From assembly GCA_025457915.1 (NCBI GenBank), contig JALOTL010000009.1, positions 58,376 through 122,375 on the forward strand: DNA of 64,000 nt. The letters run 5' to 3'. The stretch comes from Spirochaetota bacterium (GTDB lineage Bacteria > Spirochaetota > UBA4802 > UBA5550). This document shows positions 1 through 9,802 of the stretch, in pieces (position 1 is the first letter of the stretch; the number at the start of each line of letters is the position of its first letter). The position numbers and the translations under genes are program-made. Below the pieces are notes generated by a model, which was given only the letters and a program-made list of their open reading frames with translations, was not told where the DNA came from and searched no databases.

Positions 1-1
1 T

Positions 2-493
2 GAAATAATGAGACACTTGCTGAAGAATGAAATAACCACGGTTGATTACGACAGGCTCGAAAATACAGGAAAAAAATTCGGAAATGATTATCCCGGTTTC
101 ATAAGGTCCTGTTCCACAAGACAGGGAATTGATGATTATGAGGAAAGGTCAAGCGCCGTATCGCTTATGACCATGCACGCATCAAAGGGGCTCGAGTTCA
201 CGAATGTCTTTATACCGGGGTGCGAAGACGGTATCATTCCATTCGAGCTGTACGCTAAAAAAACCGGCGAGGAATTAATTGAAGAGGAAAGGCTTTTTTA
301 TGTCGGGATTACCAGGGCAAAGATGAACCTTTTCCTGACATATGCATCCAGAAGGACAATTAGAAACAGGCGTCTCACGCTCGAGATCAGCAGGTTTATC
401 GGGAGAATGTGCGGGGATCTTATTCAATCCGGCATGCGGACTGAAAAAAAGAAACGGAAGACGGATGAAGATCAGCTCGACCTGTTCAAATAG
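2..493 (+). CDS. UvrD/PcrA/Rep-type DNA helicase, C-terminal part (5' end outside window)
   Basis: This is the last part of a superfamily 1A 3'-5' DNA helicase used in repair or replication restart. The frame is open to the left window edge, so the start is missing. Visible helicase motifs are MTMHASKGLEF (motif V region) and EEERLFYVGITRAK (motif VI, with the arginine that contacts ATP). The tail after motif VI is short and lysine-rich, ending in DQLDLFK. The helicase itself is certain from these motifs. Whether it is UvrD, PcrA or Rep cannot be decided from this fragment. Confidence 0.9.
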   Translation, partial: EIMRHLLKNEITTVDYDRLENTGKKFGNDYPGFIRSCSTRQGIDDYEERSSAVSLMTMHASKGLEFTNVFIPGCEDGIIPFELYAKKTGEELIEEERLFYVGITRAKMNLFLTYASRRTIRNRRLTLEISRFIGRMCGDLIQSGMRTEKKKRKTDEDQLDLFK

Positions 494-569
494 TACTTGA
501 CTGAACAGATAACGGCCTGCAAATACAATTAATTGACCTCTTAATAAATCAATATTCAAGGTACTTGCT

Positions 570-2117
570 ATGACAGGATTTTCAGGATTTTTTTTAAAAA
601 GATACGAATCCAGCGACTATCTCACCAGAAGAAAGGCAGGCCTTATCTTTTTTTTCGCTGTGGCCGTTATTATAATCCTCAACGGCGGGGCCGTAATATC
701 CCTTTTCTTCGTAGGACAGGAAAGGTTCGCGACTTTCATGGAATCTGCAATCTCCGCGAGCATTTTCGCATTCATAACTTTAATGCTTCTCAGATATGGG
801 AAAATGCAGGCGGCGGCAAATGTATTCGTGGCATTCACTTCCATAGTGGTTCTTGTAGGTTTTATAAGAAAACCTCCTGAAACGGCCTATGTGACCATGG
901 TCTACTTCATGTTCGTTACCATCCTGTTTTCATCGGTTTTTTCATCTAAAATCATCGCAACTCTCATCATGATCTCATATGTCGCCGGTAATATATATTA
1001 TTTCATTTTGCACAGGGGCAATGAGAATGAAATGATAGCCGCGATTGTTAAAACAGGATTCATAGACAGCATCGCAGCCATGACACTCGCATACTGGATC
1101 GGACTTCTGTCGATTACGGTTTTCCAGAACTCGATTAAGATAATAAATGACGAGAAGCAGAAAAACGAGAACCAGTTCGGCCTGATGAAGAGCCTGCACG
1201 GGATAATAAGCGAGAGCGCGCAGAAAATGACATCTTTCGCGGAGAACCTCTCATCGTCCATTCTCGGCTTTACCAAAAATATTCAAAACCAGGCCGGGCT
1301 GATCAACGAGATCAATTTTTCCACTACGAACGTAACAACGAATATAAATAAAACATCTTCAAACATACAGGACCAGTATCAATCGCTCCTGTCCCTCATC
1401 GATTCCATAAAGAGGATATGGATCGAGAATGAAGCGCTCAAGAGCTCCTCGATTGAAGCGTCCAGCGCCTTCAGATCGGTTCTTGAAATCGCCCGCGGCG
1501 GTGAAAACGCCGTCGCCGGCATTGACAGCAATTCGAAAACCCTTGTAGACAATTCAGCAAAGCTTTCATCCATCATGAACATCCTGGATGATCTTTTCGA
1601 CAAGATACACCTGCTCGCTCTCAACGCCGCGATCGAGGCCGCCAGGGCCGGAGACCATGGCAAGGGATTTGCCGTCGTTGCCGACGAGGTAGGAAAACTT
1701 TCTGAAAGATCCATGTTCAGTCTGAAGGAGATCAACGACCTCATCAGCACGAATATAAAAGGCGCAGATGAGGGGGGACAGAACATCCTCGTAATAATAA
1801 ACCTGATCCAGAAAATAATTGAAACGGTAAACCTTCTCGAAGAGAAGTACGGAGAAATTTTCAGCAGCATCGACAATCTTGCTTCCCTGAACAGGGACAT
1901 AGAAATCAAGGTGGACGATCTTCAGAAAAAAAGCGTAGAGATCAACAGCGATACTCAAAAGCAGGACGAATCGATAAACGAAATCGCGCTTTCGATATCG
2001 AATATAAATGCCCTGCTTCAATCGAATACCTCTGCGATTGAAAATCTGAATACCACCGCGGAACAGCTGGCCCTCATGGCCGATTCGATTAATAAGAAAA
2101 TAATGGAGATAGATTAA
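570..2117 (+). CDS. Methyl-accepting chemotaxis protein with six-TM sensor region
   Basis: Chemoreceptor that would signal to CheA/CheW and hence to the flagella. About six hydrophobic segments lie at residues 24-48, 57-75, 82-99, 107-125, 128-147 and 163-185, with no large periplasmic ligand domain, so sensing is probably within or near the membrane. A long coiled coil follows. The cytoplasmic hairpin tip is unmistakable at about residues 340-380 (core [20 protein letters not shown], then FAVVADEV). No HAMP domain is obvious between the last TM and the coiled coil. It starts about 75 bp after the helicase and is followed closely by the next gene. The ligand is unknown. Confidence 0.9.
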   Translation: MTGFSGFFLKRYESSDYLTRRKAGLIFFFAVAVIIILNGGAVISLFFVGQERFATFMESAISASIFAFITLMLLRYGKMQAAANVFVAFTSIVVLVGFIRKPPETAYVTMVYFMFVTILFSSVFSSKIIATLIMISYVAGNIYYFILHRGNENEMIAAIVKTGFIDSIAAMTLAYWIGLLSITVFQNSIKIINDEKQKNENQFGLMKSLHGIISESAQKMTSFAENLSSSILGFTKNIQNQAGLINEINFSTTNVTTNINKTSSNIQDQYQSLLSLIDSIKRIWIENEALKSSSIEASSAFRSVLEIARGGENAVAGIDSNSKTLVDNSAKLSSIMNILDDLFDKIHLLALNAAIEAARAGDHGKGFAVVADEVGKLSERSMFSLKEINDLISTNIKGADEGGQNILVIINLIQKIIETVNLLEEKYGEIFSSIDNLASLNRDIEIKVDDLQKKSVEINSDTQKQDESINEIALSISNINALLQSNTSAIENLNTTAEQLALMADSINKKIMEID

Positions 2118-2135
2118 TCCCTCAGGTATTTTTAT

Positions 2136-3527
2136 ATGAAATCGTTGGAACAGTTTTTCAATCCATCATCAGTCGTTGTCATAGGCGCATCGAACTCGCC
2201 GTTTAATCTCGGGTCGACCATCTGCAAGCTTTTAAAGGAATATCTAAATTTTTCGGGGCAGATATATGCAGTAAACAGGAAGGGGGAAAACGTGTTCGGC
2301 TGCGACGGTTTTCATGCCGTCGAAGAGATCCCGGGGCAAGCGGAGCTTGCAGTGATCATCACACCGGCAGGGGTCGTCCCGGGATTTGTCCGGGATTGCG
2401 GGAGGAAAGGAATTAAAAACATCATCATTGAAAGCGCCGGATTTTCCGAAGCGGGAGATACCGGGACAAAAATGCAGGAAGAAATGGACGGGTACAGGAG
2501 AGAATACGGCCTCAGGATCATGGGGCCTAACTGCCTCGGCGTATTGAACGCGCACGCGAAGTTCTGCTGTTTTTACGGATTCGGTCCTGCAACCATGGGA
2601 ATGATGAGCTTGCTGCTCGACAAACCCGGAACCATTTCCTACATAATCCAGAGCGGCGGTATCGGCGTAGTCATTTTGGAATCATTCTTGAAAGAGGTCG
2701 TCAACATCAACAAGATGGTCAGCATAGGGAATAAAACCGACATAGACGAGGCGGACCTTATCGAATATTTTAAAGATGACGGCACCGAGGTTATCGGGTT
2801 GTATCTTGAAAACATTAATGACGGGCGGAAGTTTATCAATTCCGTCAAAAAACTCGGGAAACCTGTCCTGGTATACAAGGTAGGCAAAACCGCAGAGGGA
2901 GCGAGGGCGGCCATGTCCCACACCGCGGGAATGGCCAGTAATGACGTCATCTTCGACAGCGCCTGCAGGCAATCCGGGATCATAAGGTTGAAAAGCATCA
3001 GCGAACTCCATTCCATGCCGAAAATTTTCACGTCGATGCCCATACTGAAGGGGGGAAATATCGCCATTTTCACAAACTCCGGCGCTTTCGGCGGCATTAC
3101 CTCTGATCTTCTCGTGGAGGCCGGTCTGTCCATACCAAGACTTTCCACTGATACCCAGGTAAAGCTCTCCAGTGTCGGGCAGATTTTTAATGTATCCAAC
3201 CCCATCGATCTCGGGCCGGCTATTTCGCCCCAGATTTACATTGATATTTTTGATATACTTCTTTCTGCACCGGAAATCGACGGACTTCTTCCTGTGCCGA
3301 GCATATGGCAGCCTTTCGTCATTGATGCGCTGGATGAACTTGTGAAAATGTGTGAAAAATATGGAAAGCCTGCGGCGATATATACTCCGAATTCCGTTGA
3401 AAAGATAATAACAACCAGAAAGGAGAGGCAGATCCCGCTGTTCGAATCGCCGGAAGAGGCCGTTCGGGCACTGCAGATTTCATATGAATACGGCAGGCAT
3501 ATAGATAAAATTAATAAAAACGTATAG
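2136..3527 (+). CDS. NDP-forming acyl-CoA synthetase, alpha subunit (CoA-binding/ligase part only)
   Basis: Resembles the alpha subunit of ADP-forming acetyl/acyl-CoA synthetase, which interconverts acyl-CoA with acid plus ATP. An N-terminal CoA-binding Rossmann domain (VVVIGASNSPFNLGS, residues 13-27) is followed by two succinyl-CoA-ligase-like domains. The conserved phosphohistidine motif SHTAGMA is present with His262. At 463 residues it matches an alpha subunit; the ATP-grasp beta part found in fused enzymes is missing, and no beta gene is in the window. It lies 18 bp after the chemoreceptor gene. The substrate cannot be told; catalytic competence would need a separate beta subunit. Confidence 0.85.
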   Translation: MKSLEQFFNPSSVVVIGASNSPFNLGSTICKLLKEYLNFSGQIYAVNRKGENVFGCDGFHAVEEIPGQAELAVIITPAGVVPGFVRDCGRKGIKNIIIESAGFSEAGDTGTKMQEEMDGYRREYGLRIMGPNCLGVLNAHAKFCCFYGFGPATMGMMSLLLDKPGTISYIIQSGGIGVVILESFLKEVVNINKMVSIGNKTDIDEADLIEYFKDDGTEVIGLYLENINDGRKFINSVKKLGKPVLVYKVGKTAEGARAAMSHTAGMASNDVIFDSACRQSGIIRLKSISELHSMPKIFTSMPILKGGNIAIFTNSGAFGGITSDLLVEAGLSIPRLSTDTQVKLSSVGQIFNVSNPIDLGPAISPQIYIDIFDILLSAPEIDGLLPVPSIWQPFVIDALDELVKMCEKYGKPAAIYTPNSVEKIITTRKERQIPLFESPEEAVRALQISYEYGRHIDKINKNV

Positions 3528-3559
3528 TTTTTTTAAACTTGATGCACCAGGGATATTCC

Positions 3560-5131
3560 GTGAATTTTATAAAATCATTGATCATAACATCCATGTTTTT
3601 TCTGGGCTGTTCCGCGTCCGTTACTGATAATGATCCGTACACGCTTTACATGCACCTGAGCTCCGACCCCGGAACGCTTAATCCCATAACATCAAGCGAG
3701 GCCATAACCTCCACCATAAACGAGAACATCTATGAAACCCTTGTCGACAGGGATTTTGACACTCTTGAAATAGTACCCCAGCTTGCCGTGAAATGGAAAA
3801 TTTCGGACGATAAACTAAGGTACATTTTTTACCTGAGAAAGGGCGTTTTATGGAGCGACGGCGTCGAGTTCACCGCGGATGATGTCGTGTATTCATACAG
3901 GGTCATCAAGGACCCGTCCACGGCCTGCGCCCCCCTGAAGGTATATTATATTGACATCAGGGACGTGAGAAAAATAGACAGGTACACGGTCGAATTTATC
4001 TACACGAAACCGTATTTTCTCGGGTTGAACTATTGCGGGAGCATGCCCATAATACCGAAACATATTTTTGATGACGGGACAGATTTTAATACGCATAAAA
4101 ACAACAGGCATCCGGTGGGAACAGGCGCATATATATTTAAACGATGGGACACCGGCAAAAGGATAGTTCTTTCAGCCAATCCCAGATACAGGGGGAAAAA
4201 ACCGGACATCCGCAATGTGGTATTCAAGATAGTATCGGAACCGAGCGTCGCACTGCAGATGCTGAAAAAGGGCGAGCTCGACGTGATGTCTGTAAGACCG
4301 ATAGAATGGGTCCGGCAGACCAATTCTGAAAGCTTCATCAAAAATTTTTACAAGCTGGAATACTATATTCCCAACTATAGCTGGATAGGATGGAATTCAA
4401 GGACAGAGTATTTCAAGGACAAGCGGGTCAGGAAGGCCATGACCCATCTCATCAACAGGGACGCGATCAGGGAAAAATTGCTTTTCGGACTTGGAAAACT
4501 TGTGACCGGCACGTTCTATATTTACAGCAGGGCTTACAATCCGGACATAAAGAGCATCGAGTATGATCCGGAAAAAGCGAAAAGGCTCTTGAGCGAGGCC
4601 GGGTGGAGGGATACCGACGGAGATGGAATTCTCGACAGGAACGGTAAAAAATTTTCATTCACATTCACCATTGCGTCTGAAAAAAAGTTTTCCGAAAGAC
4701 TTACCAGCATATTGAAAGAAGACCTTGCCAGGGTCGGGATTGAAATGAACATAAACAGGTATGAATGGGCCGTTTTCGCGGACAGGCTTCATAAACGCAA
4801 CTTCGAAGCAATCACGCTTTCATGGCTGCTGAGTTATTCGGATGATCCCTATCAGCTATGGCATTCCTCCCAGGTTGATGCGGGTTCGAATTTCTGCAAT
4901 TTCAAGAACCGTGAAGCCGATCGCATAATAGAAAAGGCAAGGGTTGAATTCAACGACAGGAAGAGAAATAAGATATACCACCGTTTCGGGGAAATCCTGT
5001 ATGACGAACAGCCATATACTTTTTTATTCTGCAGTCCATCCCTTGTGGCGGTAAATAAAAGGTTCACCAATGTAAAGGTTCATCTCAGGGGATTGAATTA
5101 CCTTGAATGGATGATCAGGGATAAAAAATGA
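3560..5131 (+). CDS. Peptide ABC transporter substrate-binding lipoprotein (OppA/DppA family)
   Basis: Periplasmic solute receptor of the family 5 (peptide/nickel) group, working with the two permeases that follow. I chose the GTG start because AGGGA sits 6 nt upstream and the product then begins with a compact lipoprotein signal ending in FFLGC, the cysteine being the lipid anchor. In-frame TTG and ATG starts lie 21 and 18 nt upstream but have no ribosome binding site. The mature part has the family pattern: DPGTLNPITS near the N-terminus, then LRKGVLWSDGVEFTADDVVYS. The stop overlaps the start of the next gene. Substrate is probably an oligopeptide, by family only. Confidence 0.9.
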   Translation: MNFIKSLIITSMFFLGCSASVTDNDPYTLYMHLSSDPGTLNPITSSEAITSTINENIYETLVDRDFDTLEIVPQLAVKWKISDDKLRYIFYLRKGVLWSDGVEFTADDVVYSYRVIKDPSTACAPLKVYYIDIRDVRKIDRYTVEFIYTKPYFLGLNYCGSMPIIPKHIFDDGTDFNTHKNNRHPVGTGAYIFKRWDTGKRIVLSANPRYRGKKPDIRNVVFKIVSEPSVALQMLKKGELDVMSVRPIEWVRQTNSESFIKNFYKLEYYIPNYSWIGWNSRTEYFKDKRVRKAMTHLINRDAIREKLLFGLGKLVTGTFYIYSRAYNPDIKSIEYDPEKAKRLLSEAGWRDTDGDGILDRNGKKFSFTFTIASEKKFSERLTSILKEDLARVGIEMNINRYEWAVFADRLHKRNFEAITLSWLLSYSDDPYQLWHSSQVDAGSNFCNFKNREADRIIEKARVEFNDRKRNKIYHRFGEILYDEQPYTFLFCSPSLVAVNKRFTNVKVHLRGLNYLEWMIRDKK

Positions 5132-6129
5132 AAAAATATCTGGCTAAAAGAATCCTGCTGATTATCCCGACTTTCATCGGTATAACCCTGATAACATATC
5201 TGATGATAAGGCTTGCACCGGGCGATTATACATCGCTGAAAGCCGGGCTGCAGGGAGAGATAAAAGCCGGCAGTATCAGCAAGACGATATTCGACCAGGA
5301 GAGAAAACTCTACGGGCTTGACAAGCCGATCGTCGTCGGATATGCTGAATGGCTGTTTAATTTAGTAAAGCTAGATTTCGGAAAATCCAGAAAAGACGGG
5401 AGGGATGTCTCATCCAGGATTTCCGAAGCCCTGCCCATTACCCTCACCCTCAATATCATTACCATATTTATAGTATATATAATATCCATACCCCTTGGGA
5501 TTTATTCGTCCGTCCGGAGGGATTCGACCTTCGACAGGGGAACAAGCCTGTTGCTTTTTATTCTCTATTCTCTTCCGTCCTTCTGGGTCGGTCTTATCCT
5601 CGTCATGTTTCTAAGCGGAGAAGAGTTTTTAAATCTCTTTCCCCTTGCCGGAATAATATCAGAAGGAATGGAAAATGCTGGTTTTTTTAAAAAGCTTGTA
5701 AATATGGGCTGGCACCTTGTACTGCCGGTCGTTACCCTGACGTACGGAAGCTTCGCATTTCTGGCCAGATACACCAGGGCGAACATGCTTGAAGTAATCA
5801 ACCAGCAGTATATAACCACGGCAAAGGCGAAGGGATTGAGCGAGGCAAGAATTGTCATCGTTCATGCTTTCAGGAACTCGCTCGTTCCCCTCGTGACCCT
5901 GATGGCCACCCTTCTGCCGGGGCTGCTGGGCGGAAGCGTTATCGTGGAAAGAATTTTTTCAATACCCGGGATGGGGTTCCTGACCTTCGAAGCGATTCTT
6001 TCAAGGGATATTCCGGTTGTAATGGCGGTGGAATCAATAGCCGCCCTGCTGACCCTTGTGGGTATTTTAATTGCGGATTTCGCGTACGCGCTGGTCGATC
6101 CAAGAATCAGGCTGGAGTCTAAAATATGA
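5128..6129 (+). CDS. ABC transporter permease, OppB/DppB type
   Basis: First inner-membrane permease of the peptide-type importer. The N-terminus (KRILLIIPTFIGITLITYLMIRLAPGD) is the classic OppB opening segment. The EAA coupling loop that docks on the ATPase is visible around TTAKAKGLSEARIVIVHAFRNSLVPL. Length (333 residues) is usual. It overlaps the receptor gene by 4 nt and the next permease gene by 4 nt, so the three are translationally coupled. Confidence 0.93.
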   Translation: MKKYLAKRILLIIPTFIGITLITYLMIRLAPGDYTSLKAGLQGEIKAGSISKTIFDQERKLYGLDKPIVVGYAEWLFNLVKLDFGKSRKDGRDVSSRISEALPITLTLNIITIFIVYIISIPLGIYSSVRRDSTFDRGTSLLLFILYSLPSFWVGLILVMFLSGEEFLNLFPLAGIISEGMENAGFFKKLVNMGWHLVLPVVTLTYGSFAFLARYTRANMLEVINQQYITTAKAKGLSEARIVIVHAFRNSLVPLVTLMATLLPGLLGGSVIVERIFSIPGMGFLTFEAILSRDIPVVMAVESIAALLTLVGILIADFAYALVDPRIRLESKI

Positions 6130-7103
6130 AATCAGGTTACTGGTACAGGGTCTGGCGTGAATTTAAAAAAAACAGGCTTTCCGTTGCCGCAGGCATCGTT
6201 GTTGTTTTTCTTTTCTTCATCGCGATACTCGCCCCGCTGCTTTCGAACGATAAACCTTACGTATATATAAAAGAAAATCAAATTTATTTCCCGATTTTTT
6301 ATTCCCACAGGGATCTCGATGGCATTGATTTAAGAAAGGCAGGGCATGATGGATTCAAGATATTCCCTCCGATAAAATATTCATATTCGGAATACGACCT
6401 GGATTCCATAGTGCTTCCGCCCTCGTCAAAGCACATACTCGGAACCGACGAGCAGGGGAGGGACATTGCGGCAAGGCTGATATACGGCGCCAGGGTTTCA
6501 ATTTTTATCGGCTTCATTGCAGTGGCAATATATGTTTCAATCGGCATAATGATGGGCGCGGCTGCCGGCTATTACGGCGGGATTGTAGATTTGATCATTT
6601 CCAGGCTGATTGAACTGATGCTGTGTTTCCCGACTTTTTTTCTGATCCTTACTATTCTGGCTCTCTGGGGGCCCAGCCTTGTGAGCGTAATGGTGGTTAT
6701 AGGTCTTACGGGATGGACGGGAATAGCCAGGATAGTAAGGGGAGAATTCCTGAGACTCAGGGAAATGGATTATATTTCAGCGGCGAAGGCCATAGGCGTC
6801 AATGACGCGATGATCATCCTGAAACACATGCTTCCCAACTCGCTGGCGCCGGTGCTTGTGTCTGCGACATTCGGGATCGCGTCTACTATTCTCATCGAGT
6901 CGTCCCTGAGCTTCCTGGGTTTCGGCGTGCAGCCGCCAACCCCGAGCTGGGGCGAGCTGCTTAACCAGTCGAGGGATTTCATGGATTTCGCATGGTGGTT
7001 GACAATCATACCTGGATTTGCGATATTTATCACAATAACATCCTACAATCTGGTCGGCGAAGGTCTTCAGGATGCGATAGATCCTAAATCCATGAAAAAA
7101 TAA
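6126..7103 (+). CDS. ABC transporter permease, OppC/DppC type
   Basis: Second permease of the importer. It has the OppC features: an N-terminal cytoplasmic stretch and first TM (about residues 18-38), a periplasmic part with HILGTDEQGRDIAARLIYGARVS, and the EAA loop at AAKAIGVNDAMIILKHMLPNSLAPVL. The region between TM1 and the GTDEQGRD motif is longer than in short homologues. The operon then continues with a lipoprotein gene, not with oppD or oppF, so the energising ATPases must come from elsewhere. Confidence 0.93.
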   Translation: MKSGYWYRVWREFKKNRLSVAAGIVVVFLFFIAILAPLLSNDKPYVYIKENQIYFPIFYSHRDLDGIDLRKAGHDGFKIFPPIKYSYSEYDLDSIVLPPSSKHILGTDEQGRDIAARLIYGARVSIFIGFIAVAIYVSIGIMMGAAAGYYGGIVDLIISRLIELMLCFPTFFLILTILALWGPSLVSVMVVIGLTGWTGIARIVRGEFLRLREMDYISAAKAIGVNDAMIILKHMLPNSLAPVLVSATFGIASTILIESSLSFLGFGVQPPTPSWGELLNQSRDFMDFAWWLTIIPGFAIFITITSYNLVGEGLQDAIDPKSMKK

Positions 7104-7110
7104 TGCAATC

Positions 7111-8007
7111 ATGAAAAGAATAAAGCCTGTAATAATTATTTTGTTTTACTTGGCGTCTCAGACGGCCTGTTCACTGTTTCAGTTCGGTCCTTCTTCAATT
7201 GCCGAATACCTGCCGATAGAATCTGATGTGCCGGGTTGGGCGCAGAATGAAAAAGTATACGCTAAAAAAAGCGAGGATTTAAAAAAGCTCGGCCCCTATT
7301 ACGATCGTTTCAGGATACGTGAATACGCGTACGCGTCGTACTCTTCCATTTCAGGACAGGGATCGATCAATCTCGAGATATACAGGCTCCCGGACGCCCT
7401 CCGCGCATTCAGTCTTTTCACGATAGAAAAATCCGCTTCAAATAAGATTTTTCTTAACGAAGAATTCAGCTTCAGTGCTGAAACCGGTTTATATCTATGC
7501 GCCAGGGACTGTTTTGTTAAAATCATGTCAGACAATACGAAGGATGCCTCATCGGGCGATCTTTCGGTTTTCCGCAAGGTCGTTGAAAGTTATATATCCA
7601 CTAACGAGAGCAAATTGATTCCGCAGCATTTTAAATTATTCAACGACGATGCGAGAAACATTATATACTATGCTGACGGGATAGATACAATTCCTGGATC
7701 GGCCGATCTGATTGCATTCAGGCAGGATTCAAGGGTCCGCTCCGGTAGATTATTTTACATGTATTTGCATAGCTCCTACGAAGCGGCCGGTCTTTATGAC
7801 AGAATCGTGAGAAAATCCGGTGCATCATACATTATGACAAAAGCCGAAGACATCCAGACATTTTACAGAAATTTTTCTGGATCGTATATATTCATTTCCA
7901 TATATAAAAATATTATATACGGAGTCCTTGAAGCAGAGGGGATCCACAATGGAATAAAAGCGGTGCTTGAATTACATCCCCGGGTTGTCAGCAAGGCAAA
8001 GGATTAA
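7111..8007 (+). CDS. Putative lipoprotein of unknown function (DUF6599-like)
   Basis: I do not recognise a defined function. The N-terminus is a lipoprotein signal (hydrophobic residues 6-19, lipobox SQTAC with Cys20). The early mature part (YLPIESDVPGW, then Y-rich segments and LEIYRLPDALRAFSLFTIE) recalls a family of uncharacterised bacterial lipoproteins annotated DUF6599; that match is from memory of the pattern only. It lies 7 bp after the oppC gene and 2 bp before the next gene, so it is likely co-transcribed with the importer and could be an accessory envelope protein. Confidence 0.55.
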   Translation: MKRIKPVIIILFYLASQTACSLFQFGPSSIAEYLPIESDVPGWAQNEKVYAKKSEDLKKLGPYYDRFRIREYAYASYSSISGQGSINLEIYRLPDALRAFSLFTIEKSASNKIFLNEEFSFSAETGLYLCARDCFVKIMSDNTKDASSGDLSVFRKVVESYISTNESKLIPQHFKLFNDDARNIIYYADGIDTIPGSADLIAFRQDSRVRSGRLFYMYLHSSYEAAGLYDRIVRKSGASYIMTKAEDIQTFYRNFSGSYIFISIYKNIIYGVLEAEGIHNGIKAVLELHPRVVSKAKD

Positions 8008-8009
8008 AA

Positions 8010-9104
8010 ATGTCTTTTGATATCAGCGACATTGAAGAAATCGTTAAGGGTTCGTTAAAACGACTCAGCGAAGAAAGCGAACACAAGAGGCTCGCGGTGC
8101 TTAACGTGCTGCACGCCAATATAGACGTGCTGGTGAAAAGTTCGGATTCCTGGTTCGGTAAAAAGGTGCCGGATGAATTCAAGGAGGTTATTTATTCATT
8201 ATTGAGCCTCGCTTCAATGTACGATGAGACCGATTACAATGAAATATTACTTAAAGAGAAATTCGAAGAAGTCGATCTTAAAAGACTGCTTGATTCAGTA
8301 ATCAATGAATTCAATTCGATAAATAAATTCAGAAAAATCATCCTGATAATTTCAGGAGATGAGTTTCATGCCTTTACATCGAAGAAGTATTTAAGGGAAT
8401 CAATGCACCAGATTCTTTTTTCATTCTACATATTCATGCAGGATGAATCCGAATATGAAATTTTACTGAAAAAAGAACAGGCAAATGTGTCCATTGAATT
8501 ACTATTTAAAAACCTTTCAGTCAATTTCCCGGGCACATTCAAAATTCAAAAGGACATTTTCGCATATCAGGAAAGTTCAAATTATAAAATCGGGGTAGGT
8601 ATAAGCCAGGCCCTCGTCAATCTGAATAATATTGGCTCAATGGTTAATTCCGGTGCGGCCGGGGATAGAAGCTATTCAGTAAGGATATCCTTCCCATCGA
8701 TCAAGTTTCTCAAGGCGGTTGAAGAAGTCAGGAAAAACCTTTTTTCGCTTAAGTCTCCGGTAAAAAAAAGGGGGGAATTGATTCTGCTTGTGCAGGACAT
8801 CATGCTGGAGATGCTGTTAAGGGAGCTTATGATCGACGTTGGTTACGATATAAAAAAGATGGACCTTGCCGGGTTAGTCGAGATCAAGGAGCCGATAAAG
8901 GCCGTAATAGTAGATTATTCCTTTTTAAAAAAAGAGTATTCCGATGTTGAGATATTCGTGAAATATGCGGCTAGTTTAAAAAAAGTCATAATAATTTATG
9001 CCGCCGAGGATCCCATCGTAAAGGAAAACCTGCCATCAAATATTATCGGCATAAAAAAACCGTTTGAAATTGACGCAATAATAGATATTATTGAAAGATC
9101 CTGA
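8010..9104 (+). CDS. Degenerate histidine-kinase-like protein with C-terminal receiver-like domain
   Basis: No close family recognised. Residues 1-100 are helical and resemble a dimerisation region. Residues about 105-235 have the spacing of a kinase ATPase domain but lack clear N, G1 and G2 boxes. The C-terminal 115 residues look like a CheY receiver: a first strand GELILLVQDI, a likely phospho-acceptor Asp in AVIVDYSF, and the conserved Lys in GIKKPFEID. The usual pair of acidic residues after strand 1 is reduced to one Asp. It may be a signalling scaffold or a hybrid kinase that has lost catalysis. It is packed between a lipoprotein and a phosphatase gene. Confidence 0.5.
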   Translation: MSFDISDIEEIVKGSLKRLSEESEHKRLAVLNVLHANIDVLVKSSDSWFGKKVPDEFKEVIYSLLSLASMYDETDYNEILLKEKFEEVDLKRLLDSVINEFNSINKFRKIILIISGDEFHAFTSKKYLRESMHQILFSFYIFMQDESEYEILLKKEQANVSIELLFKNLSVNFPGTFKIQKDIFAYQESSNYKIGVGISQALVNLNNIGSMVNSGAAGDRSYSVRISFPSIKFLKAVEEVRKNLFSLKSPVKKRGELILLVQDIMLEMLLRELMIDVGYDIKKMDLAGLVEIKEPIKAVIVDYSFLKKEYSDVEIFVKYAASLKKVIIIYAAEDPIVKENLPSNIIGIKKPFEIDAIIDIIERS

Positions 9105-9143
9105 TTTCTTTTTGCCCCTTAAAAATTTTCCGGGCGGTATGCA

Positions 9144-9794
9144 GTGTTTTATTTTATCGGGGATATACATGGATACCTTGATAAACTGACCGTTCTGATG
9201 GACAAGCTATTGTGCCAGGCGGCCGGTAACGACACTATAGTGTTCCTGGGAGATTATATAGACAGGGGGAAATTTTCCAGCGAGGTCGTTGATTATTTAA
9301 TATCCCTGTCAAAAAAAACCAGGACGGTTTTTTTAAAAGGAAATCACGAGGACATGCTTTTAAAATACCTGTTCGGCAAGGATGATGGCGGTATATACAT
9401 GTTCAACGGAGGCGATGCCACCATAAGCAGCTATAAAAAGAATTTCGGCAGTTTTAGTATACCTGACCGGCATCTCGATTTTTTTAATTCGCTTTTACCG
9501 TATTTTGAAGGGGATGATTTTATTGCAGTTCACGCCGGTCTCGATCCGAAAATAAATAATATAGAAGCCCAGGACTGGGACGCGATCCTGTGGATCAGGG
9601 ACAGATTTTTCAGAAGCAATAAACGGTGGAGCAAGACGGTTATTTTCGGACATACGCCGACTTTTTACATATGCCGCGACAGCCTGATCTACGATGACGG
9701 GGAAAAGAATATTATTGGCATTGACACCGGTGTTTACTACGGCAGGCCGCTTGTCGGATTAAGATGGCCGGATAAAAAGATATTTACAAGCTGA
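9144..9794 (+). CDS. PPP-family metallophosphatase (serine/threonine or Ap4A type)
   Basis: Two-metal phosphoesterase of the PPP family. All three N-terminal metal-binding signatures are intact: GDIHG (residues 6-10), GDYIDRG (36-42) and GNHED (66-70), followed by later histidines in VHAGLDP and FGHTP. Its 216 residues are typical of the small bacterial PPPs that act on phosphoproteins or on Ap4A. GTG is used as start. It sits next to signalling genes (receiver-like protein upstream, PP2C phosphatase two genes downstream), which favours a protein phosphatase role, but this is inference. Confidence 0.85.
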   Translation: MFYFIGDIHGYLDKLTVLMDKLLCQAAGNDTIVFLGDYIDRGKFSSEVVDYLISLSKKTRTVFLKGNHEDMLLKYLFGKDDGGIYMFNGGDATISSYKKNFGSFSIPDRHLDFFNSLLPYFEGDDFIAVHAGLDPKINNIEAQDWDAILWIRDRFFRSNKRWSKTVIFGHTPTFYICRDSLIYDDGEKNIIGIDTGVYYGRPLVGLRWPDKKIFTS

Positions 9795-9802
9795 GGACCT
9801 AA

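Noticed and set aside
538..569. Possible third copy of the dispersed repeat (CCTCTTAATAAATCAATATTCAAGG)
   Set aside because: Likeness needs several gaps and the flanking arms are missing; chance in AT-rich sequence is likely.
2639..3205. 188-codon open frame on the minus strand
   Set aside because: Shadow of the acyl-CoA synthetase alpha gene, with no recognisable domain or ribosome binding site.
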